Made by a program: the position numbers and the translations under genes
NCBI RefSeq assembly: GCF_021729145.1
Contig: NZ_JAJSLW010000012.1
Coordinates: 124,001 to 188,000 of the forward strand
Length of the DNA: 64,000 bases
Origin: Membranihabitans maritimus
Lineage (GTDB): Bacteria; Bacteroidota; Bacteroidia; Chitinophagales; Saprospiraceae
Reading direction: 5' to 3'
Part shown: one piece after another, positions 1 through 9,018 of the stretch
Position numbering within the stretch: the first letter of the stretch is position 1
How the letters are laid out: each line of letters begins with the position of its first letter
The notes under the pieces: model-generated
Databases searched by the model: none
Seen by the model: the letters and a program-made list of their open reading frames with translations, nothing else
What the model was told of the DNA's origin: nothing

Positions 1-372
1 AGGGTTGGCAATAATCTTATCGTCTTCGGTGATTTCAGAAGCATTTATTTCCGGAACAACTAATTTTTTACTTGGGTCCATTCGCCATGCGGAAGAATTG
101 TCAATAACCACGGTACCTACCTCAGCAAATTTAGGAGCCCATTCTTTTGATGTGGATCCTCCTGCAGAAAAAATAGCAATATCGGGTTTGGCTTCAACCG
201 CTTCATTTAATCCTATTACCAAATGAGTTTTTCCTTTTACTGTAACCTCTTTTCCAACAGATTTTTCAGACGCAACAGGAAGAAGCTCTGAATATGGAAA
301 ATCGTATTCTTCCAGGAGCTTGCATATTTCCTGGCCGACCATACCTGTTATACCAACAACTGCTAATTTCAT
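1..372 (-). CDS. asd: Aspartate-semialdehyde dehydrogenase, N-terminal part (cut by window edge)
   Basis: Reduces aspartyl-4-phosphate to aspartate semialdehyde, the branch point to lysine/diaminopimelate, threonine and methionine, in the cytoplasm. The minus-strand frame opens with ATG at 372 and reads without a stop to base 1, giving 124 codons of a protein usually about 330 residues long. Visible are the N-terminal NADP-binding motif GITGMVGQE (residues 7-15), the phosphate-site stretch FSAGGSTSKEW and the family signature VIDNSSAWRMD, then VVPEIN. The catalytic cysteine lies beyond the window. The gene is divergent from the T9SS gene at 448, with 75 bp between them. The identification rests on several family motifs in order. 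Confidence 0.93.
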   Translation of the reverse strand, partial: MKLAVVGITGMVGQEICKLLEEYDFPYSELLPVASEKSVGKEVTVKGKTHLVIGLNEAVEAKPDIAIFSAGGSTSKEWAPKFAEVGTVVIDNSSAWRMDPSKKLVVPEINASEITEDDKIIANP

Positions 373-447
373 TTATTTTTCCTATTTTATACGTAAAATT
401 AAAATGGGCGTAAAGATAAGATTTTTTATTACTTCTAAGCCAATACT

Positions 448-2676
448 ATGCCTTATAATTTTTACTTTACATTCTACGGATTAGCCATATTTTTCATAAG
501 AACGGTGTGTCTACTATTTTTTCAATTGGAAATTTGTGTTAGCCATGCTCAGAATTGTCCTGAATCTGCATTTGTCCAACCGGAAAATTGGGAAGGAGAT
601 ACTCATCATTTCGAATTCAACAATACAAATGCTTCCCTAAATGCCGAAGGGCCTGGACGCAGTATCATTTTTAATAAAATCGGTGACAATATAGGTTATA
701 TTGAATTAACCGTTAGCATGGACTTCCCTCCATCTTCATCAAATAGACTGCTGTTTGGTTTGACAAATAATAGTGATCTGGGTGAAGTCAATGATAAATT
801 AACTTTTTCAATTGGTCAAAGTGGAAGTAATGATGGATTAATTGTTTCTTCAGTATCTAAAGGAATTGAGAAAAACCTGGACACGATTCGGTTTGTGGAT
901 TTTGGTGAGGGGGCATCGGCAGTAAAAATAGGGGTGGGTTTGGGTGAAAATGCTTTAACGATTGTGTTAAATGACCGGTATTCAGTAGATGTCAAAATAC
1001 CCGATACCATAAGATTGAGGTCCCTAATGTGGTTTTTTATTCAATGTGAGTATACGAAGACCCGGTCTGATAAATTTCATTTTGGTCCATTGTATTTTGT
1101 TGATAAAAAAGAGGATTTGATAAGCGATTTGCTAGGTTTAGGCGAATTGTTAATCAGTGAATTCTACTTACATTCTGGTGAAAATTTTTGGTTTCTTGAG
1201 ATATATAACAATACCGAATCAGACCAGTGTATTTCGAATTTGTCATTACATAGCGAACAAGGTGAAATCAGGCTGCCGGGCCTAAGTCTTAAACCGTTTC
1301 AATATTCTGTAGTAACCAATAAAAAGGATTTCGTAGACATACCGGAATCTATTAATTTATTTGTGATAGATGCTGGAAATCTCATCTTGGGGAAATGGAT
1401 CTCACTCTTTCAAAAAGAACAGCTATTACACCAGATGATCATTCCTGATACCTTTAATTTTGAAGGGGGAAAAACATTGGAGTTGGTAGATACTGGTCAA
1501 CCGTGTAGAATTATTGGAAATTATAAAGCATCTAAATTCAAGCTAGGGACGGCGGGCACAGAAAATAGTTGGTTTATATTGACTGATGAAATTTCTAAGC
1601 CTGAGTTGATTTCAAATTCTTCGGATAAATTGGAAATTATTTGGCCGTATTTAATTGATGACTTGTCATTTTTCACCTCTTTCATGTCTGCCAATAAACC
1701 ATTTCGCATTATTACAAATGAATATCTTAAAAATAGATTAGAGATTATACCGGAAAAAGGGTATCAATTTACAGCCGGCGATTGGATAAGGGTTAATGGG
1801 AATTATGTAAGTTCCTGTAACGAGTATGCAGGCTTGATGGATACCACATTTATACTTCAATTCCCCAGGTCGCCAAATCAAAATGAGTTGAAGATAACGG
1901 AAGTAATGTTTGATCCTACTCCGGGATGCCCTGAATATTTGGAAATTACAAATACCAGTAAAGAATTAATTAAAGGAAATAATTTAGTAATTGGAAATAT
2001 GAATGAAAATTATCCGTTAGAATTAATAGAAACGTTAACGCCGGAAAGATCATATGTTCTTACCAGAGACATTGAGCATTTTTCCTCCTGCTATCCCCAA
2101 GCTGAAATGAGTAGGGTTTTTGAATGTAAAATCATGCGCCTGAATAATATGGGCATGAATATAGAATTATTAGTAGGTAAGGACTTAATTGTGGAAAAAA
2201 TAGAATACTCACCAGACGATCATAATCCATTTCTTGAAGATTCTAAAGGCATTTCTCTGGAGCGGGACTTGTCAGGTTCAACAAGTACTTTTTGGCGATC
2301 CGGACTGGTACAACATAATTACACCAGTCCTACATTCTTGCCTGGGATCGAAAAATATAGTAGTATACATTTTTCATTTTCAAGTGAAGTTATTTCTCCA
2401 AATGGAGATAATTATCAAGATCAATTAGAAATTTCCGTGGCATCTGGAGGGGAAGCAGGGAACCTAACTATTGAAATATTTAATATTAATGGTCATCTAG
2501 TAAATTCACTGGTAAATTCCAGTCCTATCCAGGGAGGAGAAAAATTTTATTGGGACGGTAGGGATCATAATAGGAAATTACTGGAAGAAGGAATATATTT
2601 GTTTTGGATCTATTACTTTGACTGGACCGGTCAAAAAAATATTGATAAGAAAACATGCGTATTGTCAAGAAATTAA
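448..2676 (+). CDS. Secreted lamin-tail-domain protein with T9SS-type C-terminal domain
   Basis: Large exported protein of 742 residues, probably displayed on or released from the cell surface. The N-terminus has a hydrophobic segment at about residues 9-27 that serves as a signal peptide. Around residues 480-585 the stretch beginning LKITEVMFDPTPGCPEYLEI is the typical opening of a lamin-tail (LTD) domain. The last ~105 residues carry VISPNGDNYQD, LTIEIFNINGHLV and WDGRD followed by GIYLFWIYY, which is a FlgD-Ig-like/gliding-type C-terminal domain used as a T9SS signal. No enzymatic motif was seen. The gene overlaps the next one by 22 bp, so the four genes to 4469 are probably one transcript. 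The substrate or binding partner is unknown. Confidence 0.8.
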   Translation: MPYNFYFTFYGLAIFFIRTVCLLFFQLEICVSHAQNCPESAFVQPENWEGDTHHFEFNNTNASLNAEGPGRSIIFNKIGDNIGYIELTVSMDFPPSSSNRLLFGLTNNSDLGEVNDKLTFSIGQSGSNDGLIVSSVSKGIEKNLDTIRFVDFGEGASAVKIGVGLGENALTIVLNDRYSVDVKIPDTIRLRSLMWFFIQCEYTKTRSDKFHFGPLYFVDKKEDLISDLLGLGELLISEFYLHSGENFWFLEIYNNTESDQCISNLSLHSEQGEIRLPGLSLKPFQYSVVTNKKDFVDIPESINLFVIDAGNLILGKWISLFQKEQLLHQMIIPDTFNFEGGKTLELVDTGQPCRIIGNYKASKFKLGTAGTENSWFILTDEISKPELISNSSDKLEIIWPYLIDDLSFFTSFMSANKPFRIITNEYLKNRLEIIPEKGYQFTAGDWIRVNGNYVSSCNEYAGLMDTTFILQFPRSPNQNELKITEVMFDPTPGCPEYLEITNTSKELIKGNNLVIGNMNENYPLELIETLTPERSYVLTRDIEHFSSCYPQAEMSRVFECKIMRLNNMGMNIELLVGKDLIVEKIEYSPDDHNPFLEDSKGISLERDLSGSTSTFWRSGLVQHNYTSPTFLPGIEKYSSIHFSFSSEVISPNGDNYQDQLEISVASGGEAGNLTIEIFNINGHLVNSLVNSSPIQGGEKFYWDGRDHNRKLLEEGIYLFWIYYFDWTGQKNIDKKTCVLSRN

Positions 2677-3680
2677 GACAATTTTGGTTGTGGTTGGAAA
2701 GTGTTTTTCAACTAAGGTGGCTTACCTGGCTTATTGGGAGTTTAGTGGTCTTACTAACTGGGATTTGTGTAATTCAACCCGAAATACCCTTTATTCGATG
2801 GATTTCGACTCAGACCGTACAAATTTTATTAACCTGGCTTGTTATAGGAGTTGGGTTTTTATTATTGCGAGCAAAGAACTTATCCTTTGTAAGTCTGGCA
2901 GGATGCGGAATTTTGTGTTTGTTCCTAAAGAATGCATCAAATATTACATTAAATGCTCCCGATCCGGTATTGGACTCCAAAGCTCACTTTACTTTACTTC
3001 ACATGAATATGTCAGCTTTTCAGGAAAATGTTGATTCCAGCCTTTCGACCATCTGCGATCTTGATAAGGATATTTTAATTTTCCAGGAATTTACGCCACA
3101 ATGGTTTGCACATGTGAAGGGAAGGTTTGATTCTTTGTATAACTATAGTTTTGAATTTACCAGAATGGATGACTATGGCCAAATGATCTATAGTAAGTAT
3201 CCGATCATCCAAAAAGATACATTTTTTGTTCATGAAGTGCCAGTTGCTAAGCTGAAACTTAAAATAAATGAGGAATATGAACTCACCCTTTTATCGCATT
3301 ATAATTTGCCTCCCCTGACCGATTCTTATAAGCAAACATCCAAATTAGTTTTTGGTAAGCTTTCGGAAATTATTTCGCAAACGGAGGAACCTCTATTGTA
3401 CGCGGGAACTCTAAACTATGTTGCCTGGGATAATGAAATGGTGAAATTTAGATATAATTCATTATTACGCGATAGTAGGCGGGGATTTTTCCCTTCGGTA
3501 TATGACGGTCGTTTATCTATTTTTGATTATCCGGTCGATCATATTTTTTATAACCAATTTCTCGATTGTATTCAATTCAAAAAGATCGAAAACAGCGATA
3601 ATAAAAAGATTGGTATAAGAGGGGAGTATCAAATGAAAACACATGAACAAGTTTTTCGGGGAACGGATTCATCGGATTAA
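2655..3680 (+). CDS. Membrane-anchored endonuclease/exonuclease/phosphatase-fold protein, active site apparently degenerate
   Basis: The first ~95 residues hold three hydrophobic segments (about 15-40, 53-70 and 75-92), a common N-terminus for Bacteroidota EEP-family proteins. The rest resembles the EEP (DNase I-like) fold: FTLLHMNMSAF at the start of the domain, the metal-binding Glu in ILIFQEFTPQW, and VDHIF near the end. Two conserved catalytic motifs are not intact. The usual GDFN reads GTLN (in LLYAGTLNYVAW), and the final SDH motif is not found in the C-terminal tail. The protein may therefore be inactive or have another role. It overlaps its upstream neighbour by 22 bp and its downstream neighbour by 38 bp, which suggests translational coupling. 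Confidence 0.7.
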   Translation: MRIVKKLRQFWLWLESVFQLRWLTWLIGSLVVLLTGICVIQPEIPFIRWISTQTVQILLTWLVIGVGFLLLRAKNLSFVSLAGCGILCLFLKNASNITLNAPDPVLDSKAHFTLLHMNMSAFQENVDSSLSTICDLDKDILIFQEFTPQWFAHVKGRFDSLYNYSFEFTRMDDYGQMIYSKYPIIQKDTFFVHEVPVAKLKLKINEEYELTLLSHYNLPPLTDSYKQTSKLVFGKLSEIISQTEEPLLYAGTLNYVAWDNEMVKFRYNSLLRDSRRGFFPSVYDGRLSIFDYPVDHIFYNQFLDCIQFKKIENSDNKKIGIRGEYQMKTHEQVFRGTDSSD

Positions 3681-4002
3681 GGTAGCAATTGATGGGTTAT
3701 GGAAATTTTTCTTTTCCGGAGTTCATGCCAGGATACATCTTTCATCCGCAGTAATAGTTATTCTACTGGGACTGTATTTTGATCTTTTACCGTGGGAGTG
3801 GGTCGCTTTATTAATAGCGATCGCTATGGTAGTGCAGGCAGAAATATTCAACACCGTTTTGGAAGAATTTATGGATTTTGAGCATCCGGGTTATCACAGT
3901 AAAATAAAATATATGAAAGACTTATCTTCAGCTGCTGTTTTGGTCTGTGCAGTTTTTGCTTTTGTAATAGGTTTAATTATTTTTATCCCCAAGATCTTAT
4001 GA
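3643..4002 (+). CDS. Diacylglycerol/undecaprenol kinase family protein (DgkA type)
   Basis: Small integral-membrane lipid kinase of 119 residues, the normal family length, with three predicted membrane helices (about 32-48, 50-68 and 95-116). The family signature is visible as EIFNTVLEEFMDF followed by HSKIKYMKDLSSAAVLV, corresponding to the E-x-x-N-T-x-x-E and K-x-x-K-D-x-x-A-A-A-V motifs. In Gram-negatives such enzymes recycle diacylglycerol or phosphorylate undecaprenol; which substrate is used here cannot be told. The start lies 38 bp inside the previous gene and the stop overlaps the next start by 4 bp (ATGA), so it is part of a tightly coupled operon. Confidence 0.85.
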   Translation: MNKFFGERIHRIKVAIDGLWKFFFSGVHARIHLSSAVIVILLGLYFDLLPWEWVALLIAIAMVVQAEIFNTVLEEFMDFEHPGYHSKIKYMKDLSSAAVLVCAVFAFVIGLIIFIPKIL

Positions 4003-4469
4003 CTCATTCTATAGAAAAAAAATTATATCCCTTCAGTGATCTCGATTTGCATTTATGGCATGATATCATTCAATTGCGTGAGCGGGTTTTTATCGTTGAG
4101 CAAAGGTGTTTGTATCAGGAAGTGGATGGAAAGGATCCTTATTGCCATCATATTGTATTTTATTGCGATAATAATTTGATAGCTTATACCAGAATAGTTC
4201 CCGGCACCCTGGCCGCTCAAGTGCAGGGTGGTAAAGGCCTGCCTTCTATAGGTAGGGTCGTAGTCAAAAAAGAATTCAGGGGACAAAAAATGGGGTATAC
4301 TTTATTAAAGTATGCTATTGAAAAGACCAAAGATATTCACGGGGACAGGTCTATTTTTATTTCAGCCCAACAACACTTAAGCGGATTTTACTCAAATTTA
4401 GGATTTGAAACCATAGGAGAACCTTACCTGGAGGTTGGTATACCACATTCGCCAATGGTATTGCTGTGA
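3999..4469 (+). CDS. GNAT-family N-acetyltransferase, ElaA-like
   Basis: Cytoplasmic acetyl-CoA-dependent acyltransferase of 156 residues. The N-terminal part has the ElaA-type pattern LHLWHDIIQLRERVFIVEQ...YQEVDGKDPYCHH, and the acetyl-CoA loop is in IGRVVVKKEFRGQKMGYTLLK (R/Q-x-x-G-x-G/A type). FYSNLGFETIGEPYLE is the usual GNAT C-terminal strand. The acceptor substrate of ElaA proteins is not established. The ATG overlaps the stop of the kinase gene as ATGA, the last member of this overlapping set. Confidence 0.85.
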   Translation: MTHSIEKKLYPFSDLDLHLWHDIIQLRERVFIVEQRCLYQEVDGKDPYCHHIVFYCDNNLIAYTRIVPGTLAAQVQGGKGLPSIGRVVVKKEFRGQKMGYTLLKYAIEKTKDIHGDRSIFISAQQHLSGFYSNLGFETIGEPYLEVGIPHSPMVLL

Positions 4470-4529
4470 AAATTGAATTCCATTGGTTCTTTTCTTAATT
4501 GACATTACAGATGAAAATAAAGACTGAAT

Positions 4530-5408
4530 ATGGCGAGGACTATTTCTATTAATAAATTTAAGGAAAAATTCATCAAAATTGATGAGGCCAATATCAATTG
4601 GCAAAATACACCATCACAAATTTATCCGATTGAATTAATAACCAAGTATCTAAAAGTTCCTTTTCCCCTCATTCAGTCCGAACAAAATATTTTGATCTAT
4701 ATCAAATCAGGGAGTATTCAAAATCAAATTGATACACAAACCTGGTCAATTGATACACCTTCTATTCTTTTTATTTCATCCGGTACATTTCATTCTTTAA
4801 AGATGATTGGTGAAAATTTAAAAGGCTATTTGTTATTGATAGAGAATAAAGTTTTTAATGCTATTTTCAATGCAGAAACAATTCTTAATCTATCATTGAT
4901 TCACCCAGTCCTGTCCCTTGATAATAGTGAGTGTGAATGGATGACAAATCTATGTGACTTACTGTATGAAGAGGTTTGCAAAGCAGAGCCTAATAGGAAG
5001 ATAGGGCACGGATTGATGCAAGCAATACTTTATAAGACTTTAGAGCTTTCACAAAGTTTTAAGTTATTGCCAAGAAACCAGCAAATTGCTATTTCATTTA
5101 GGGAACTGGTTAATATTCACTACAAAAATGAAAAAACTGTTGGGTTTTATGCCAGTAAATTAAATATCTCATCCAATTATCTCAATAGGTGTGTGCAATC
5201 AATTTACCACCGTAGTGTCAAAGAGATAATAAATGAGATTGTAATTTTGCATAGTCAAATTCTGATTCTGGAGTCAACCAGGGATATTAGTGAAATCTGT
5301 TATGAAGTTGGTTTTGAGGATCCCTCACATTATTCGCGTGTTTTTAAAAAGTTTATTGGAGTTTCACCCAGTGATTACCGAAAGAGAATAATGCACGATT
5401 CATCCTAG
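4530..5408 (+). CDS. AraC-family transcriptional regulator
   Basis: DNA-binding regulator of 292 residues. Residues ~190-288 form the AraC/XylS double helix-turn-helix: the first motif around [20 protein letters not shown] and the second in [35 protein letters not shown], a near-textbook AraC signature. The N-terminal ~170 residues look like a cupin-type sensing domain, with short beta stretches such as [12 protein letters not shown] and [15 protein letters not shown], but no ligand can be inferred. It precedes the NAD(P)-binding protein gene on the same strand by 76 bp, and that gene is its most likely local target. The RND efflux operon further downstream is a second possibility. Confidence 0.92.
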   Translation: MARTISINKFKEKFIKIDEANINWQNTPSQIYPIELITKYLKVPFPLIQSEQNILIYIKSGSIQNQIDTQTWSIDTPSILFISSGTFHSLKMIGENLKGYLLLIENKVFNAIFNAETILNLSLIHPVLSLDNSECEWMTNLCDLLYEEVCKAEPNRKIGHGLMQAILYKTLELSQSFKLLPRNQQIAISFRELVNIHYKNEKTVGFYASKLNISSNYLNRCVQSIYHRSVKEIINEIVILHSQILILESTRDISEICYEVGFEDPSHYSRVFKKFIGVSPSDYRKRIMHDSS

Positions 5409-5484
5409 TATAAGCCCGATTTTGACAATATCAAGCCTGACGGACTCCTTAATTTTGCTACCCAGTACAAATAGCAATGATATT

Positions 5485-6144
5485 ATGGAACAAATGAAAA
5501 TATTTTTATTGGGTGGAACGGGAAAAACGGGCTATGAAGTTTTAAAACAGTTGGTTGATAGAAAATACTCGATTACAGCTCTGGTGCGTAATCCATTAGG
5601 ATTTAATCTCGATGGTATTGAAGAGGCAAAAAGGCAGCAGGTTACTATTGTCAAAGGAAGTGCATTGGATAAAGATACGCTTGAAGATAAAATGGGAAAG
5701 TGTGATTTGGTTATTTCTATTTTGGGAACAGGTACGAAAAATGAGTATACAGAAATTTATTCGGAGGGAGGAAGAAACATCCTCGAAGCAATGAGGATAA
5801 AAGGAGTGAAAAAGTTGATAACTATCACATCCGGGTTAATCGATATGAGCGATCCTTCTACCGATAATTTTTTTCTGAATCGCATTATACGTCCTAATTT
5901 CAATAAGATTTACTATGATCAGACAAGATGGGAAACAATTCTTGACGATACGAAGGATATTGAATGGATGTGTGTGCGTCCTACGTATTTGACAAATGGA
6001 GACCCTACAGGTGATTATAGAGTAAAAGAAAGACATTGTCCTATTGGCGGACGAAAGATTAGGCGTTCGGATCTTGCAGATTTCATTATAAAGCAAATTA
6101 GCCCAGAACCATTTATTTATAAAAAGCCGGTACTAGCGTATTGA
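5485..6144 (+). CDS. NAD(P)-binding Rossmann-fold protein (atypical SDR)
   Basis: Probable NAD(P)H-dependent oxidoreductase or NmrA-like sensor of about 219 residues. MKIFLLGGTGKTGYEVLKQL is the GxxGxxG dinucleotide-binding motif at the very N-terminus. LVISILGTGTKNEYTEIYSEGGRNILEA and KKLITITSGLI follow the usual atypical SDR strand order. An upstream TTG at 5422 would add 21 residues before the Rossmann strand. The ATG at 5485 (or 5494) fits the domain better and is chosen here. The catalytic YxxxK of classical SDRs is not evident. It follows the AraC regulator on the same strand. Confidence 0.82.
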   Translation: MEQMKIFLLGGTGKTGYEVLKQLVDRKYSITALVRNPLGFNLDGIEEAKRQQVTIVKGSALDKDTLEDKMGKCDLVISILGTGTKNEYTEIYSEGGRNILEAMRIKGVKKLITITSGLIDMSDPSTDNFFLNRIIRPNFNKIYYDQTRWETILDDTKDIEWMCVRPTYLTNGDPTGDYRVKERHCPIGGRKIRRSDLADFIIKQISPEPFIYKKPVLAY

Positions 6145-6306
6145 ATGTCTGATCACCGGTCGGAGATAAGGAAGTTCATAAAACTTCTTACTTATACTTG
6201 TCGGAAAAAAAGTATACTCAGTAGATGAATAATTGGTTTTTATCAATTTAATTACTTTAAACTAAAATTCATTGTATTATTTAACTGTGTCCATTATCTA
6301 AATGAT

Positions 6307-6314
6307 TAAATTTG
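6307..6314 (+). promoter_or_regulatory. -7 promoter element (TAAATTTG) of the efflux operon
   Basis: TAAATTTG matches the Bacteroidota primary-sigma -7 consensus TAnnTTTG. The -33 box is weak. Transcription would start near 6320, leaving a ~140-nt untranslated leader that contains the inverted repeat at 6355-6378. Confidence 0.45.
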
Positions 6315-6354
6315 CCGACAGTCCTGATCACTGTTCAATGTAAGGTGTTGTAGG

Positions 6355-6378
6355 ACTATATTCTGAGGAGAATATAGT
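6355..6378 (+). promoter_or_regulatory. Perfect inverted repeat in the efflux operon leader (operator or RNA hairpin)
   Basis: Arms ACTATATTCT and AGAATATAGT are perfectly complementary over 10 bp around the loop GAGG. There is no T-tract, so it is not an intrinsic terminator. It lies ~80 bp before the TolC start codon. It could be a palindromic repressor site or an mRNA hairpin. Confidence 0.5.
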
Positions 6379-6458
6379 TGTTCAGAATGGTGAGGTCTGA
6401 TTTGTTTAATTTTTGTTTTGATAATTTGGTTTTCGATTTTACTACAAAATATCTTAAT

Positions 6459-7799
6459 ATGCGATTTATATTCCTCGTCTGTTTTTTATCGTTTTATTTA
6501 AGTGGCAATTCACAAACTACATTTTCACTTTCCCAGGCTGTTGATTATGCATTGAATAACCAGATTGCTTTAAAAAAGACGCAATTGGATATTGAAGATG
6601 CCAATTATCAGATCAAAGAAATTCTGTCCCAGGCAATTCCTAAATTAAATGGCTCTGTAGAGTATCAACGATTCTTACAATTGCCTACGCAAATTCTCCC
6701 TGAAGGATCTTTTTTTGAAGGAGATCCTGGTCAGGGGATACCGCCAAATCCCGAAGAAGATCTTGAAGTTCAGTTTGGTGTGAAAAATAGTTTAAGTGCA
6801 GGTCTATCGCTCAGTGCATTGGTTTTTGACGGGAGTGTTTTCGTCGGTATTCAGGCATCGCGTTTAGCCCGGGAATTAGCTCAGTCACAGGTAGCACTTA
6901 CAGAACGGGATGTGGAAGAGAATGTTAAAAAGGCCTATTTGGCTGTATTAATTGCCAAAAGGAGTCGGGAAATAATTGAACTGAATATTCAAAATCTTCA
7001 AGAAACGCTTAATGAAACTGCTGAAATGTATAAAAGCGGCTTTGTCGAAAAACTAGATGTTGATAGATTGCAATACTCGCTTTCAAATCTGGAGATGGAG
7101 TACAATAATAATGAAAATATGATTTTTGCATCCAAGAATGTTTTGAAGCTACAAATGGGATATCCCATGGAAGATTCTCTTATAGTTTCAGAATCATTGG
7201 ATGAATACACGGATGTACAGAGTTCGGTCTCTCTGGCATCGCAAAAATATAGTTTTGAAAATCGTCCTGAATACAAACCCTTGGCCGTTACCGAAGAACT
7301 CAGGGAAATGGATATTAAGCAACTTAAATTTGGATATATTCCCAAAGTTTCACTGTTTGCAAATTACAATCAGCAATTACAAGCCAATAAACTTACGGAT
7401 GGCAAGTGGTTCCCTTCTTCGATCGTAGGAGGTACTATTGATATTCCCATTTTCGATGGACGAGACCGGGCGATGAAGATTCAGCGAGCCGAAATAAGAT
7501 TGCAGCAGCATCAATTAGACGTAGAGGAAACAAGAAGGGCTATGCTTCTGGAAGCTGAAAATGCCAGGAGAGATTTTATAACAACTTTGAACCGCGTACA
7601 GGATAGTGAGGATAATTTGGAGTTGGCTCAGGAGATTTTTGATGTATCACAAATAAAATTTAGGGAAGGGGTAGGATCCAGTGTGGAAATGTCTCAATCC
7701 GAATCCTCATTTTACCAGGCACAAAGTGTCTATATAAATGCTTTATATGACTTTATTATTGCAAAAACTAATTTAGAAAAAGCAATAGGTGAATTGTAA
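6459..7799 (+). CDS. TolC-family outer-membrane efflux protein
   Basis: Outer-membrane channel of a tripartite efflux pump, 446 residues from the ATG at 6459. This start gives a clean signal peptide (MRFIFLVCFLSFYLSGNSQ, cleavage after about residue 19), while the longer TTG frame does not. After it comes TTFSLSQAVDYALNNQIALKK, the usual opening of the first OEP repeat. Long heptad-rich helices follow in two repeats (DVEENVKKAYLAVLIAKRSREIIELNIQNLQET and ENARRDFITTLNRVQDSEDNLELAQEIF), and the end reads FIIAKTNLEKAIGEL. It is the first gene of an operon with the adaptor (10 bp downstream) and the RND pump. Confidence 0.92.
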   Translation: MRFIFLVCFLSFYLSGNSQTTFSLSQAVDYALNNQIALKKTQLDIEDANYQIKEILSQAIPKLNGSVEYQRFLQLPTQILPEGSFFEGDPGQGIPPNPEEDLEVQFGVKNSLSAGLSLSALVFDGSVFVGIQASRLARELAQSQVALTERDVEENVKKAYLAVLIAKRSREIIELNIQNLQETLNETAEMYKSGFVEKLDVDRLQYSLSNLEMEYNNNENMIFASKNVLKLQMGYPMEDSLIVSESLDEYTDVQSSVSLASQKYSFENRPEYKPLAVTEELREMDIKQLKFGYIPKVSLFANYNQQLQANKLTDGKWFPSSIVGGTIDIPIFDGRDRAMKIQRAEIRLQQHQLDVEETRRAMLLEAENARRDFITTLNRVQDSEDNLELAQEIFDVSQIKFREGVGSSVEMSQSESSFYQAQSVYINALYDFIIAKTNLEKAIGEL

Positions 7800-7809
7800 A
7801 AACAAATCA

Positions 7810-9018
7810 ATGATGAAATATCTTAACTTTATAGCTTTAGTAGTATTTTTTCTCTCTTGCCAGCCGAATGCGAATGAAGAAAGTGGTACTTCTGACATCA
7901 ACTCTATGGATGTAGCCCAGTTGAAGGCATTATTGAACGAAAAAAAGTCCCAGGTACAGGGAATGGAAGCCGAAATTGATTCAATTAATAAAAGGTTGGA
8001 AGACCTGGGCCAAAGTATGGGGACTAGAAAAGAAGTGCAGGTAACTGTATTGCCAATCAAAAATGAAACTTTCAAACACTATATTTCTATTCAGGGGTCT
8101 TTACAGGCTGATGATGTAATCGCTATAAATTCAGAAGTAAATGGAAGGGTTGTGGAATTTAACATCGAGGAAGGTGACTATATCAAACAAGGAGATTTGG
8201 TGGCTGTTCTGGATATGGAAAGTTTGAATAAGCAAATGGCGGAAATTGAGAAGTCATATGAATTAGCTAAGGATGTATTTGAACGGCAGAAGAGATTATG
8301 GGATCAGGAAATTGGCTCAGAAGTACAATACTTGCAGGCAAAAAATGAGAAGGAGCGATTAGAGAAGAGTATAGAGACACTTGAATACCAAAAGTCACAA
8401 GGAAATGTTTATGCGCCTGTTTCCGGGATAGTTGATGAAATTTATGTTCATTTGGGAGAAATTGCCTCTCCAGGAGCCCCTATAGCCAATATCCTGGACG
8501 TTCGGAGGTTAATTGCTAAGGCGGATGTTCCCGAGAATTACCTGGGAAGTGTACAAACAGGGGATGTAGTGGATGTTTATTATCCCTCTCTAGACTTTGA
8601 ATCATCAGGAAGAGTAGTATTAATTGGCAATAAGATAGACGCTGCCAACCGGACATTTAAAGTTGAAGTCGTGGTACCTCGATCAAACAAAAATCTAAAG
8701 CCAAATTTGCTTACGGAGATTAAGATCAATGACAAGACAGAGGAAGATGTGGTAGTTATCCCCATCAATGTTATACAACAAGAAATCAATGGAAAGGAAT
8801 ATGTTATGATTGCGGATACGACCGCAAGTCCTCCTGTAGCTAGAAAAGCTTATATAGAACGGGGGGATTCTAGTAGTGACGAAGTAGTAGTAGAAAGTGG
8901 GTTGACACCAGGTATGAAAATGATCCATATCGGATCCAGGACCGTAGGTAATGGTGATCCCATAAAGATTATCGATCAAGCAGCACTTCCCGATAATGAA
9001 AACACAACTGACAGATGA
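7810..9018 (+). CDS. RND efflux periplasmic adaptor (membrane fusion lipoprotein)
   Basis: Links the inner-membrane pump to the TolC channel. From ATG 7810 the protein begins with a lipoprotein signal (FIALVVFFLSCQPN, Cys near residue 17), so it is probably lipid-anchored. A coiled coil follows at about residues 30-65. The split lipoyl/barrel-sandwich halves are visible at IQGSLQADDVIAINSEVNGRVVEFNIEEGDYIKQGDLVAVLD and GNVYAPVSGIVDEIYVHLGEIASPGAPIANI, with the helical hairpin between them. The beta-barrel and membrane-proximal domains lie at about 240-390. A GTG at 7789 in the same frame overlaps the TolC stop but adds residues before the signal. The stop overlaps the pump start as ATGA. Confidence 0.92.
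   Translation: MMKYLNFIALVVFFLSCQPNANEESGTSDINSMDVAQLKALLNEKKSQVQGMEAEIDSINKRLEDLGQSMGTRKEVQVTVLPIKNETFKHYISIQGSLQADDVIAINSEVNGRVVEFNIEEGDYIKQGDLVAVLDMESLNKQMAEIEKSYELAKDVFERQKRLWDQEIGSEVQYLQAKNEKERLEKSIETLEYQKSQGNVYAPVSGIVDEIYVHLGEIASPGAPIANILDVRRLIAKADVPENYLGSVQTGDVVDVYYPSLDFESSGRVVLIGNKIDAANRTFKVEVVVPRSNKNLKPNLLTEIKINDKTEEDVVVIPINVIQQEINGKEYVMIADTTASPPVARKAYIERGDSSSDEVVVESGLTPGMKMIHIGSRTVGNGDPIKIIDQAALPDNENTTDR

Larger units (their letters stand above)
6145..6458. other. Intergenic region before the efflux operon
   Basis: 314 bp without a convincing gene. It holds an imperfect hairpin with arms AAGGAAGTT and AACTTCTT just after the upstream gene (about 6168-6190), a -7 promoter element and a perfect 10-bp inverted repeat, the last two listed separately. 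A TTG at 6378 is in frame with the TolC gene but would place 27 residues in front of the signal peptide, so it is not used. Confidence 0.6.

Noticed and set aside
2618-3034. 138-codon plus-strand frame overlapping the EEP gene
   Set aside because: It lies fully across the end of the T9SS gene and the start of the EEP gene in another frame; the EEP frame has domain motifs, this one has none.
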